The notes beneath the pieces are model-generated. The model saw only the letters and a list, made by a program, of their open reading frames with translations, did no database searches and had not been told where the DNA came from. Shown piece after piece: positions 8,481-16,311 of a DNA stretch of 64,000 bases. Every line of letters begins with the position of its first letter. Positions within the stretch are counted from its first letter, which is position 1. The translations under genes and the position numbers were made by a program. Origin of the DNA: Peribacillus frigoritolerans. Its GTDB lineage: Bacteria; Bacillota; Bacilli; Bacillales; Bacillaceae. The stretch lies in the NCBI RefSeq assembly GCF_004358755.1, contig NZ_SMZY01000001.1, positions 930,001 to 994,000 of the forward strand. Reading direction: 5' to 3'.

Positions 8481-9836
8481 TTGATCAATAACAACATTGG
8501 ATTAAAGGTAGCCACTATTGGAGGCGGATCCAGCTATACTCCGGAACTTATTGAGGGCTTTATCAAACGTTATCATGAATTGCCGATCAGAGAATTATGG
8601 CTGGTAGATATTGAAGCAGGCAGAGAAAAACTTGAGATTGTAGGAGATCTGGCAAGAAGAATGGTAGAAAAAGCCGGAGTTCCTATGGAGATTCATTTTA
8701 CAATGGACCGACGCAAAGCTTTGAAGGATGCTTCATTTGTTACGACTCAGATGAGAGTAGGATTACTGGATGCGAGGATTAAAGATGAACGTATTCCTCT
8801 TCAAATGGGCTTGATAGGACAAGAAACAAATGGCGCGGGAGGTCTGTTTAAAGCACTTAGAACAATTCCGGTTCTGTTGGAAATTGCAGAAGAAATGCAG
8901 GAACTTTGTCCAGAAGCATGGCTTATTAATTTTACAAACCCTGCTGGGATGGTAACAGAGGCATTGCTGCGCTACAGCAGCCATAAAAAAGTAATTGGCG
9001 TATGCAATGTACCTTTTAATATGCATCTTTCTATTTCTAAAATGCTCGGTGTTGAAATGAATAGAGTACATATTGATTTTGCTGGTCTTAATCATATGGT
9101 GTTCGGACTCCATGTATATTTAGATGATCAGGAAATTACAAATAGAGTGCTTGAAATGCTCGGAGATCCTGAAATTCAGATGACGATGAAAAATGTTGCC
9201 CCTTTACCATGGAATCCAAGATTCTTAAAGTCATTAGGCGTTGTTCCTTGCCCTTACCATCGTTATTACTACAAAACCAGTAATATCCTAAATGAAGAAA
9301 TGGAAGCATTTAAATCCGGAAAAACAAGAGCTGAAATCGTAAAAAAATTAGAAGAAGGACTTTTTGAATTATACAAAGACAAGGACTTGGACGTTAAACC
9401 GCCACAATTGGAACAGCGTGGAGGAGCATACTACAGTGATGCGGCATGTAATGTTATTTCGTCCATTTATAATGATAAAAAGGATATTCAAGTGTTGAAT
9501 GTTCAAAACAAAGGATCAATTAGTGATATTGAGTACGATTCAGCAGTCGAAGTCAGCTGTATCGTGACTAAGAACGGCCCAATTCCTTTGACTATGGGGA
9601 GACTGCCGATTCAAATAAATGGATTAGTCCAGCAAATTAAATCCTTTGAGCGAATTGGAGCAGAAGCTGCTGTTGCCGGGTCATATGATAAAGCGCTATT
9701 GGCGCTTACAATTAATCCGCTTATCCCAAGTGACGATTTAGCTGAAAAGGTACTGCAGGAATTACTAAAAGCCCATAAAGAGTACTTGCCACAATTCTTT
9801 AATTCAGAAAGACTGCAAGAACCCGTTGAAATTTAA
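8481..9836 (+). CDS. Glycoside hydrolase family 4 (6-phospho-beta-glucosidase/ChbF type)
   Basis: A 451-residue NAD+- and Mn2+-dependent GH4 enzyme acting on phosphorylated disaccharides by an oxidation-elimination mechanism. The Rossmann motif IGGGSSYTPEL is at the N-terminus, a metal-binding Cys in VCNVPFNMH near residue 176, and the catalytic His region GLNHMVFG follows. The start is a TTG at 8481: GAGGTG (8469-8474) is 6 bases upstream, while the GTG at 8472 overlaps that site. E. coli ChbF in this family splits chitobiose-6P. In this operon it could cut a GlcNAc-containing phosphodisaccharide alongside or in alternation with MupG. Confidence 0.9.
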   Translation: MINNNIGLKVATIGGGSSYTPELIEGFIKRYHELPIRELWLVDIEAGREKLEIVGDLARRMVEKAGVPMEIHFTMDRRKALKDASFVTTQMRVGLLDARIKDERIPLQMGLIGQETNGAGGLFKALRTIPVLLEIAEEMQELCPEAWLINFTNPAGMVTEALLRYSSHKKVIGVCNVPFNMHLSISKMLGVEMNRVHIDFAGLNHMVFGLHVYLDDQEITNRVLEMLGDPEIQMTMKNVAPLPWNPRFLKSLGVVPCPYHRYYYKTSNILNEEMEAFKSGKTRAEIVKKLEEGLFELYKDKDLDVKPPQLEQRGGAYYSDAACNVISSIYNDKKDIQVLNVQNKGSISDIEYDSAVEVSCIVTKNGPIPLTMGRLPIQINGLVQQIKSFERIGAEAAVAGSYDKALLALTINPLIPSDDLAEKVLQELLKAHKEYLPQFFNSERLQEPVEI

Positions 9837-9873
9837 AGGTTCAATTAATACATTTTCAGGGAGTGTTATTGAA

Positions 9874-10200
9874 ATGGAAGAGATAAAAAACCAAGAGATG
9901 GAAATATTTGAAATTATTTCGCATGGCGGCAATGCAAGAGGACTTGCATTTGAAGCATTAACAGAAGCGGAACAATTTAATTTTGAAAAAGCGGAAGAAT
10001 TGATTAAACAAGCTTCTGATGAACTCAACTTAGCCCACAAAACTCAAACTAAATTAATTCAGGCAGAACTAAACGGTGCGCCGAGCGAGAAAACGCTGCT
10101 TATGATTCATGCTCAAGATCATTTAATGACGGCAATCAGTGAACAGAAGCTCATTGATCACATGATTCGCATTATAAAGAAATTAGCTCCGAAAGATTAA
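9874..10200 (+). CDS. PTS lactose/chitobiose-family EIIA
   Basis: A 108-residue EIIA that receives phosphate from HPr and hands it to EIIB. The phospho-histidine is predicted to be His79 in MIHAQDHLMTA; the N-terminal SHGGNARGLAFEAL is also family-typical, as is the all-helical composition. An upstream in-frame ATG at 9826 lies inside the end of the GH4 gene; the start at 9874 follows GGGAGTG and gives the usual family length. It completes the EIIB-EIIC-EIIA set of this operon. Confidence 0.92.
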   Translation: MEEIKNQEMEIFEIISHGGNARGLAFEALTEAEQFNFEKAEELIKQASDELNLAHKTQTKLIQAELNGAPSEKTLLMIHAQDHLMTAISEQKLIDHMIRIIKKLAPKD

Positions 10201-10220
10201 TTAATTTGAGGTGAAAGTAA

Positions 10221-11306
10221 ATGAAAAAGCTTGGCATTTCCATTTATCCTGAGCATTCAACTGTGGAAAAGGATAAAGAATATATAGCTCTAGCCCATAA
10301 GCATGGCTTTAAAAAGATCTTTACATGCCTTTTGTCAGTAGAAGGCGATAAAGAAAAAATTATGAGAGAATTTAAGGAAACGATTTCATATGCGAATGAA
10401 TTAAATATGGAAGTCATGATCGACATTGCTCCGAGAGTTTTCGGAAAGCTTGGTATTTCATACAATGATCTATCGTTTTTTGCAGAGCTTGGTGCTTATG
10501 GAATTAGACTTGATATGGGATTTACGGGAAATGAAGAAGCCATAATGACTCATAATCCATATGATTTAAAAATAGAGATTCCAATGAGCAATGCCAATAA
10601 ATATTTGGATAATATCATTTCATATCGACCTAAAAAAGAAAATCTGGAAGGCTCACATAACTTCTATCCACATCGCTATGCAGGATTGAGCTATGCACAC
10701 TTTTTAAAATGCTGTGAGCAATTCAAAAAGCATAATATCCGTACAACTTCATTCATTAACTCACACTCAGCGACATTTGGCCCGTGGCCGGTTACAGAAG
10801 GGCTATGCACGCTTGAGATGCATCGTGAATTGCCAATTACAACTCAGGCCAAGCATTTATTTGCAACAGGATTAATTGATGACATTGTAATTGCCAATGC
10901 TTATGCATCAGAAGAAGAATTAAAGGCTCTCAGCATGGTAAACAGCCAGATGATTACGTTCCAAATTGAGCTGCATAGCACCATAACAGATTTAGAGAAA
11001 AAGATTGTACTGGAAGAGCTTCATTTTTACCGTGGTGACGTATCAGAATATCTTGTCCGCTCCACTCAGTCAAGGGTAAAATATAAACAAGAAGAATTCA
11101 AGCCAACGTATACTCCCGATATTAAACGAGGAGATATTCTAATCGAAAACGAGCTTTACGGCCAGTACAAAGGAGAACTGCAAATTGCTTTAAAAGATAT
11201 GCACAATTCAGGTAAAACAAATGTCGTCGGAAGAATAGCTGAAGATGAAATCATACTCCTGGATTACTTACAGTCGTGGGATAAATTCCAGTTTACAATT
11301 GAATAA
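10221..11306 (+). CDS. mupG: MupG family 6-phospho-N-acetylmuramidase (DUF871, GH170)
   Basis: A 361-residue cytoplasmic DUF871 protein. The family member MupG of S. aureus hydrolyses MurNAc-6P-GlcNAc to MurNAc-6P and GlcNAc. The N-terminal TIM barrel (about residues 1-240) starts with KLGISIYPEHST and contains MEVMIDIAPRVFG, LGAYGIRLDMGFTG and NFYPHRYAGLS; a cyclophilin-like domain with VRSTQSRVKY follows (about 250-361). With MurQ, the PTS and a BadF kinase in the same cluster, the reaction fits: the kinase could phosphorylate the GlcNAc freed by MupG. It follows EIIA by 20 bases and ends at a strong terminator. Confidence 0.9.
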   Translation: MKKLGISIYPEHSTVEKDKEYIALAHKHGFKKIFTCLLSVEGDKEKIMREFKETISYANELNMEVMIDIAPRVFGKLGISYNDLSFFAELGAYGIRLDMGFTGNEEAIMTHNPYDLKIEIPMSNANKYLDNIISYRPKKENLEGSHNFYPHRYAGLSYAHFLKCCEQFKKHNIRTTSFINSHSATFGPWPVTEGLCTLEMHRELPITTQAKHLFATGLIDDIVIANAYASEEELKALSMVNSQMITFQIELHSTITDLEKKIVLEELHFYRGDVSEYLVRSTQSRVKYKQEEFKPTYTPDIKRGDILIENELYGQYKGELQIALKDMHNSGKTNVVGRIAEDEIILLDYLQSWDKFQFTIE

Positions 11307-11316
11307 AATTAACAAG

Positions 11317-11352
11317 AAGGAAGGAATAGAAGGAATTCCTTCCTTTTTTTTT
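11317..11352 (+). terminator. Intrinsic terminator after mupG
   Basis: A perfect 11-bp stem (11317-11327 with 11335-11345) followed by nine T residues. It sits inside the gene cluster, so the kinase and regulator downstream depend on read-through or an unseen promoter. Confidence 0.85.
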
Positions 11353-11369
11353 ACTGAAAGGAGAAAGAA

Positions 11370-12269
11370 ATGGACTACATTATTGGAGTAGACGGCGGAG
11401 GAACAAAAACAGAAGCAGTTGCTTATGATTTATATGGAAACAGATTAAATGAAGGTAAATCGGGGTTCGGTAATTTACTTGTTGACGAAGACAAGGCCAT
11501 TGAACATATTATTCAAGCCATTCAAGATTGCATGGAGCCATTTAATATACATGAATGCCGGTATATTTGTTTAGGTTTAGCCGGTTATGGAGGTGTCGAG
11601 AACCCTTTAAAACTGGAAAATGCGTTAAACCAGGCATTTAAATCACCCTTTACTATCTTTAATGATGGTGTAATTGCACATGCAGCTTCACTGAAAGGGC
11701 AAGATGGAATTTTAACCATTTCTGGTACAGGCTCAGTCAGCATTGGTATTAAAAGTGGTCTTGAAAGAATGGCAGGCGGATGGGGACATCTTCTAGGAGA
11801 TGAAGGGAGCGGCTATTGGATTGCAATGCAGGCATTTATCAAAATGACAGAAGAAGAAGATTGTGGTCTTCCACACAACCCTGTGACAGAAGAAATCCTC
11901 TCCGCCCTGGGGTATGATCGGGCAGCAGGAATAAAAAAATTCATCTACAAAGCATCGAAAGCAGATATCGCTGCCTTTACTCCCACAATTGTAAAACATG
12001 CTAATTATGGAGATGACTTTGCTCGCAATATTCTCGAAGAGGCCGGATCCTATCTTGCAAAAACAACTTTGAATGTTTGCGAGACGTTAAATTTCCCTCA
12101 AAATGTTACAATAGCAATAAAAGGAAGTATATTGACCAATATAAAAATAGTGCAAGATTCTTTTGTGAAACATCTTAAGGAAAGCAAACCAGACGCTGCC
12201 ATTATCACTGAAGAGGTGTCTTCTACTTTAGGGTGTTACTATCTTGCTCTTAAACGTATTGGTACATGA
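11370..12269 (+). CDS. BadF/BcrA-type amino-sugar kinase
   Basis: A 299-residue ASKHA-fold kinase. The phosphate-binding GVDGGGTKTEAV lies at residues 6-17, with LGLAGYGG, FNDGVIAHAAS and the ATP-binding LTISGTGSVSIGI; GGWGHLLGDEGSGYWI is characteristic of N-acetylglucosamine/MurNAc kinases such as human NAGK and Clostridium MurK. Its role is inferred to be ATP-dependent 6-phosphorylation of GlcNAc (and perhaps MurNAc) released by MupG or by wall hydrolases. It begins 17 bases after the mupG terminator's T run behind AAAGGAG and ends 19 bases before the MurR-like regulator. Confidence 0.87.
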   Translation: MDYIIGVDGGGTKTEAVAYDLYGNRLNEGKSGFGNLLVDEDKAIEHIIQAIQDCMEPFNIHECRYICLGLAGYGGVENPLKLENALNQAFKSPFTIFNDGVIAHAASLKGQDGILTISGTGSVSIGIKSGLERMAGGWGHLLGDEGSGYWIAMQAFIKMTEEEDCGLPHNPVTEEILSALGYDRAAGIKKFIYKASKADIAAFTPTIVKHANYGDDFARNILEEAGSYLAKTTLNVCETLNFPQNVTIAIKGSILTNIKIVQDSFVKHLKESKPDAAIITEEVSSTLGCYYLALKRIGT

Positions 12270-12288
12270 TGAGGAGAACAGACCTACT

Positions 12289-13152
12289 ATGCATGTTGAA
12301 AATATCTTATTGAGAATCGAAAGCTTACTTAATCAATTGCCTAAGTCTGAAAAAAAAATCGCAGTGTATATTTTAGAAAACCCTAAAGACATAGTTAGAA
12401 TGACAATTCATGAGCTTGCTTCTCAGGCTGCTGCCAGCAGTTCAGCAGTAACAAGATTTTGCCGTTCTATCGGGGTAAACAGCTTTTCAGAATTAAAAGT
12501 TTCTTTGTCTTCTCTTTTGGCGTATCCTGAGAAACAAGGTTTTTTTGATATTGAATTGAATGAATCTATATCCGCAATCAAAGATAAGATTGTTTCAAAT
12601 TCTGTTCAAGCTATCCAAGAAACAGCTCATCTGCTTGACGAAGCAATTATTGAAAAGGTGATTGACAGCATTGAAGGAGCAGACATTATTTATGTTTATG
12701 GATTGGGCGCTTCCTGGCTTATAGCTGAAGATATAACACAGAAGTGGCTCAGGCTTGGGAAGGTTGTAAGTGCTTATCAGGATCCTCATATTACGACAAC
12801 TGCACTTGCAGCATCCCCGAAAAATACTGTGTTTTTCTGTATTTCTAATAGCGGTGAAACAGAGGAAATCCTTCAACTTGTTGATATCGCTAAAGCATAT
12901 GGCATAAAAACAATTGGATTATCGAGGTTTGGCAACAATCGCTTAGCAAAAAAAGTAGACATGCCTCTTCACCACGTTCGCGCTCCTGAAGCTAAATATA
13001 GAAGTGCAGCAACTAGTTCTTTATTTGCCCAATTTATAACCATAAGTATAATCTTTTATGCTTACTTATCTAAGTTTTATAATGAGAATAAAAATGAAAT
13101 TGAGCGTTCAAGAGAATCTGTTCTAAAATTCACAAAGAGAAATACTGACTGA
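12289..13152 (+). CDS. murR: MurR/RpiR family regulator
   Basis: A 287-residue regulator. Residues 1-77 are an RpiR-type HTH (TIHELASQAAASSSAVTRFC), and residues about 125-255 form a SIS sugar-phosphate-binding domain with VYGLGASWLIAEDI and FFCISNSGETEEIL. MurR in E. coli and B. subtilis senses MurNAc-6P and controls murQ, and its place in this cluster makes that ligand likely. The start at 12289 follows AGGAG after the kinase stop; a longer frame from a TTG at 12244 would overlap the kinase. Its operator was not identified. Confidence 0.88.
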   Translation: MHVENILLRIESLLNQLPKSEKKIAVYILENPKDIVRMTIHELASQAAASSSAVTRFCRSIGVNSFSELKVSLSSLLAYPEKQGFFDIELNESISAIKDKIVSNSVQAIQETAHLLDEAIIEKVIDSIEGADIIYVYGLGASWLIAEDITQKWLRLGKVVSAYQDPHITTTALAASPKNTVFFCISNSGETEEILQLVDIAKAYGIKTIGLSRFGNNRLAKKVDMPLHHVRAPEAKYRSAATSSLFAQFITISIIFYAYLSKFYNENKNEIERSRESVLKFTKRNTD

Positions 13153-13189
13153 AATATATACAGCTTGGACATTAATTACTAGACTTTTC

Positions 13190-13218
13190 AGCATGACCTT
13201 AATTGGTTGTGCTTTTTT
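13190..13218 (+). terminator. Terminator after murR
   Basis: AGCATGACC and GGTTGTGCT (with two G-T pairs) flank a 6-base loop and precede six T residues. Confidence 0.7.
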
Positions 13219-13272
13219 AATGTATAACAACAACATATTTTGATAATTAATTTTATTTATTTGTACTTAATA

Positions 13273-13302
13273 TTGAAATTTAATTTTAAAGCGTGGTATT
13301 AT
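13273..13302 (+). promoter_or_regulatory. SigA promoter of nagB-nagR
   Basis: TTGAAA (13273-13278), an 18-base spacer and TATTAT (13297-13302), 50 bases before nagB. Confidence 0.6.
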
Positions 13303-13307
13303 TCTAT

Positions 13308-13321
13308 TGGTAACGATTTCA
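13308..13321 (+). promoter_or_regulatory. cre-like box over the nagB transcription start
   Basis: TGGTAACGATTTCA keeps the central CG and both ends of the CcpA consensus (12 of 14 positions) and overlaps the predicted +1. It could instead be a NagR operator; the ATTGGT start resembles published dre sites. Confidence 0.45.
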
Positions 13322-13351
13322 TAAAACGAAACAATTAAGGGGTTGTGAAAA

Positions 13352-14107
13352 ATGAAACTGCTTGAAGCTAAAGACCATATTGAAATGAGCAGACTTGCAG
13401 CTGATATTATTCTTGAGCAAATACGTGCTAAAAGCAATGCAGTGCTAGGACTTGCTACTGAAGGAACAGTTCTTAAAACTTATCAAGAGCTTATTCTTAA
13501 TCACAAGGTACATGGTACGTCCTTTGCCCAGGTAAGAACATTTAATTTAGATGAATATGTTGGCTTGTCTAAAAATCATGAAAACAGCTATCATGCGTAT
13601 ATGAAAAAACACTTATTTGATGAAATAAACATTCAGTCATCAAATACAAATCTCCCTAATGGAGAAGCAAAAGATTTAGAAAAAGAATGTATTTCTTATG
13701 AATCAATGATTCATAAAATGGGAGGCATTGATCTGCAGCTTCTTGGAATTGGGCAGAATGGGCATATAGGATTTAACGAACCTGGCACATCATTTAACTC
13801 AAAGACCCAAATTATAGAGTTAGAAAAATCTACGAGAATAGCGAATTCGAGATACTTCAATTCTCTAGACGAAGTGCCGACTCATGCTGTTACAATGGGG
13901 ATATCTACTATTATGCAGAGTAAAAAAGTACTTCTCCTTGCTTCTGGTTTACAAAAAGCGTCCATTTTATATGAACTTTTCAATTCAGAAGTGACCGATG
14001 TTATTCCTGCTACAATTCTAAAGGAGCATCCGAATGTCATTATTATCGCTGATCAGGAAGCTTTGTCTAAATTGCATCAAGTTAAGGGAAATGTATACGC
14101 TAAATGA
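13352..14107 (+). CDS. nagB: Glucosamine-6-phosphate deaminase-type protein with altered loop
   Basis: A 251-residue NagB. The enzyme converts GlcN-6P to fructose-6P and ammonia. Catalytic elements are present: FNLDEYVGL (general-base Asp), GIGQNGHIGFNEPGTSF (His and Glu). However, the N-terminal phosphate loop reads LATEGTVLKTY where known NagB proteins have LATGGTP or LATGSTP, so one glycine is replaced by glutamate and the proline by valine. This may weaken phosphate binding or change the substrate. nagA (deacetylase) is not in the window. The gene overlaps the NagR gene by 4 bases, as in a tight two-gene operon. Confidence 0.88.
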   Translation: MKLLEAKDHIEMSRLAADIILEQIRAKSNAVLGLATEGTVLKTYQELILNHKVHGTSFAQVRTFNLDEYVGLSKNHENSYHAYMKKHLFDEINIQSSNTNLPNGEAKDLEKECISYESMIHKMGGIDLQLLGIGQNGHIGFNEPGTSFNSKTQIIELEKSTRIANSRYFNSLDEVPTHAVTMGISTIMQSKKVLLLASGLQKASILYELFNSEVTDVIPATILKEHPNVIIIADQEALSKLHQVKGNVYAK

Positions 14108-14835
14108 TTGAAAAGGATGCTATGCTCCCACTTTATTATCAGCTGCAACAGTCAATTAAGAAGGCTATTCAAGAAAATGAATTAAATCCTGGGGATATGA
14201 TACCTTCAGAAAGAGAATATGCTGAAAAATATAAAATAAGCAAGATGACCGTTAGGCAGGCATTAACTAACCTTGTGAAAGAAGGACTTTTAAACCGAGA
14301 ACAAGGAAAGGGAACATTCATATGCCAAAAGAAAATTGAACACTCTTCTAGTGAGTTGGCAGGTTTTTCTGAAAGTATGATTTCAAAAGGAATTGAACCA
14401 AGTACTTTTGTCGTTAGTTTTATAGAAGTCAAAGCAAGCATTGAACAGGCTGAAAAACTTAAAGTAGAACAAAACACTACGCTCTACGAAATAAAACGTG
14501 TAAGATATGCAAATCAGCTTCCCATAGCTTATGAGATACTCAATATTCCCAAAGAACTTTTGCCGGACCTTACAACAAAGGTTGCAGTCACTTCAATATA
14601 TGATTATATAGAACAAAAAGCAGGACATAAAATTCATTATGGAAGAGAAACCATTGAAGCTTCAATCGCACAAAACGAAGATGCTGATCTTTTAAAGTTG
14701 AAAGAAGGGGAACCTGTTTTGTTAATTGAACGTTTAAGTAAACTCAATTCAAATAAACCTTTCGAGATCGTTAAGTCGGTTTATCGAGCTGACAGATTTA
14801 GTTATGCAATTGATATGAAACGCAAGCGAGTATAA
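14104..14835 (+). CDS. nagR: GntR/HutC family regulator (NagR/YvoA-like)
   Basis: A 243-residue repressor. Residues about 8-75 hold the GntR winged helix (IPSEREYAEKYKISKMTVRQ), and residues about 95-235 the UTRA effector domain (YEIKRVRYANQLPIAYE; EPVLLIERLS). B. subtilis NagR (YvoA) binds GlcN-6P or GlcNAc-6P and represses nagAB and nagP; coupling to nagB by an ATGA overlap supports the same role. It probably regulates its own promoter upstream of nagB. Confidence 0.88.
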   Translation: MIEKDAMLPLYYQLQQSIKKAIQENELNPGDMIPSEREYAEKYKISKMTVRQALTNLVKEGLLNREQGKGTFICQKKIEHSSSELAGFSESMISKGIEPSTFVVSFIEVKASIEQAEKLKVEQNTTLYEIKRVRYANQLPIAYEILNIPKELLPDLTTKVAVTSIYDYIEQKAGHKIHYGRETIEASIAQNEDADLLKLKEGEPVLLIERLSKLNSNKPFEIVKSVYRADRFSYAIDMKRKRV

Positions 14836-14963
14836 ACTATTTTTTATATGCAAATTGAACTTAATACCTGGCCACGGAATAATTAGAGACCAGGCCGTTG
14901 ATACGCTCCGTTAATTAATAAGGTCGATTTTGCCTGATCAACTTAGTGTAGCCTCTTCAATTA

Positions 14964-14990
14964 AACCCTTTGTTCAGCAAAGGGTTTTCG
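14964..14990 (+). terminator. Hairpin downstream of nagR
   Basis: AACCCTTTG and CAAAGGGTT form a 9-bp stem around TTCAG, followed by a short T-rich tail. Confidence 0.55.
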
Positions 14991-15087
14991 GTTTAGTTTA
15001 AACATTTGTTGATGGATATAAATCCTAATTGTATTAAGGAATTACTTTCTTTATATGGAATTAAACCTTTAAAAGACAATTGATTAA

Positions 15088-15118
15088 AAAGCTCATTGAC
15101 CTAATGTCAATAAGCTTT
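15088..15118. terminator. Bidirectional hairpin at the end of the TetR relic
   Basis: AAAGCTCATTGAC pairs with GTCAATAAGCTTT (one mismatch). T runs exist on both strands; it lies directly after the minus-strand TetR relic. Confidence 0.6.
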
Positions 15119-15119
15119 A

Positions 15120-15425
15120 TTAATCCAATTGGATTTTCATTTCTATTATATTTAAAGGACCTTGTGAAAAAAGAGCTGACAGTTTTTCTGCCATATATTC
15201 AGATGAAAACATCATATCATTTTGAAGCCACCAATCAATTATACCCACGACCGAATTCGATAAATAACTAAACAGCATATCATGAGGAATCGGCAAGGAC
15301 ACTGTAGGTGGGATATGTAATAAGCTGATACGAATTCTTTTTACGATTGGTACAAAACAATGTGAATTTAGTGAAGATAGAATGTTGAAGGATATTCCCC
15401 ATATGGCACCATTACTGAAAGCAGC
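15120..15425 (-). pseudogene. TetR-family regulator relic (C-terminal half)
   Basis: The minus strand is open for about 100 codons after an in-frame stop at 15426-15428. The encoded stretch resembles the ligand-binding half of TetR-type regulators, with FVPIVKRIRISLLHI followed by LFSYLSNSVVGIIDWWLQND and then SSEYMAEKLSALF, the usual last helices. The N-terminal HTH is absent and no start or ribosome site is seen, so this is a gene remnant. It belongs to a decayed segment between nagR and the T-box. Confidence 0.55.
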
Positions 15426-15924
15426 TTAGGGTTCATTAGTTAATATTCAATGAGTTTTATTTTGGAATATGATTTAGACATTTGAAGCACGGATTAGTCA
15501 GTAAAACCATTAAAGTACGGACTTTGATCCTGTCGGGCAGCATCACTGACATCCACCTCATGGAAAGGTTGGACGAAGGAATTTTGGAGCGTAGACTCTG
15601 TGAGACATGGGAGGGTTGACCTCCATGAGACATGTGGACATCCACCAGTGCGACCATACTTTTACTGGATAACCACTTTTTTGGATAGGAGTGGTTAGGG
15701 TGTTAAGAACTTTTTTCTCTAACATACCAAAAATATCCTTACTTTCAACTTACATCCATAACTTTGATGTCTAATTAAAAAAATCAGAATGAAATCTTAA
15801 GAAAAAGCTAAAAATCTAGAGTTATTCCTTTCTTTATAGAGGGAGGTAAATGGAATAGGGACGTTTGTTCAGTTATTGGTAAGAATATCGTACCTTATTA
15901 AATGTTGTTATTTTGGATTTTGCA
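15426..15924. other. Non-coding, decayed segment
   Basis: No supported gene. The GC-richer block 15510-15660 carries repeated short words (GACATCCACC near 15549 and 15638; GAGACATG twice) and reads open on the minus strand for 66 codons without any motif. A hairpin TAACCACT/AGTGGTTA spans 15670-15697. The rest is AT-rich spacer. Confidence 0.4.
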
Positions 15925-15953
15925 TTTACATATAATATTAACCAGAGTATTAT
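15925..15953 (+). promoter_or_regulatory. SigA promoter of the T-box transcript
   Basis: TTTACA (15925-15930), 17 bases, TATTAT (15948-15953). The predicted start lies about 10 bases before T-box stem I. Confidence 0.6.
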
Positions 15954-15969
15954 AAATTTAATAATAAAT

Positions 15970-16237
15970 GCGATGAAGAGAAGAGTAGATAAAATCAATT
16001 CTTTCTAGAGAGCTCCGTTTGGTGAGAAGGAGCAAGAATGATTTATTGAAACAAGCCTCTGAGTGTCATATCGGAACCTCATGGGGATGGTGTGGCGGGA
16101 GCTCCCGTTATAGAGCTAAGGTATAGAATGATTGTACTTGATAAGATTAGTATGGCGACATATTAATAAACTGGGGTGGCACCACGATTATAAAATCTCG
16201 TCCTCAAGACTTAGGTCTTGGGGGTGGGATTTTTTTG
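15970..16237 (+). ncRNA. T-box riboswitch leader
   Basis: Stem I shows the AGAGAG bulge motif and a GGTGAGAAGGAGC apical part around 16007-16033. The antiterminator core GGGTGGCACCACG is at 16174-16186, and a long terminator stem (16193-16231) ends in seven T residues. The upper stem I pairs TAAAATCAATTCTT with AAGAATGATTTA. The specifier loop contains TTGAAACAAGCCTCT (16045-16059). By comparison with the glyQS layout (GAAA-codon-purine) the codon would be CAA (glutamine); ACA (threonine) is the alternative register. The UGGC in the antiterminator would pair with a GCCA tRNA end, which favours a tRNA with G73, as tRNA-Gln has. The leader is followed by an MFS transporter gene. Confidence 0.9.
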
Positions 16238-16311
16238 TTTTGTACATAGTTATTTTATATCTGCAAATTTAGTTTTTACGTGATTAGGAGAGGAGATAGG
16301 AAAGAATAGTT

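Noticed and set aside
15457-15657. 66-codon minus-strand frame with possible transposon origin
   Set aside because: The repeated words are suggestive but no transposase motif or inverted ends could be shown, so only the repeats are reported.
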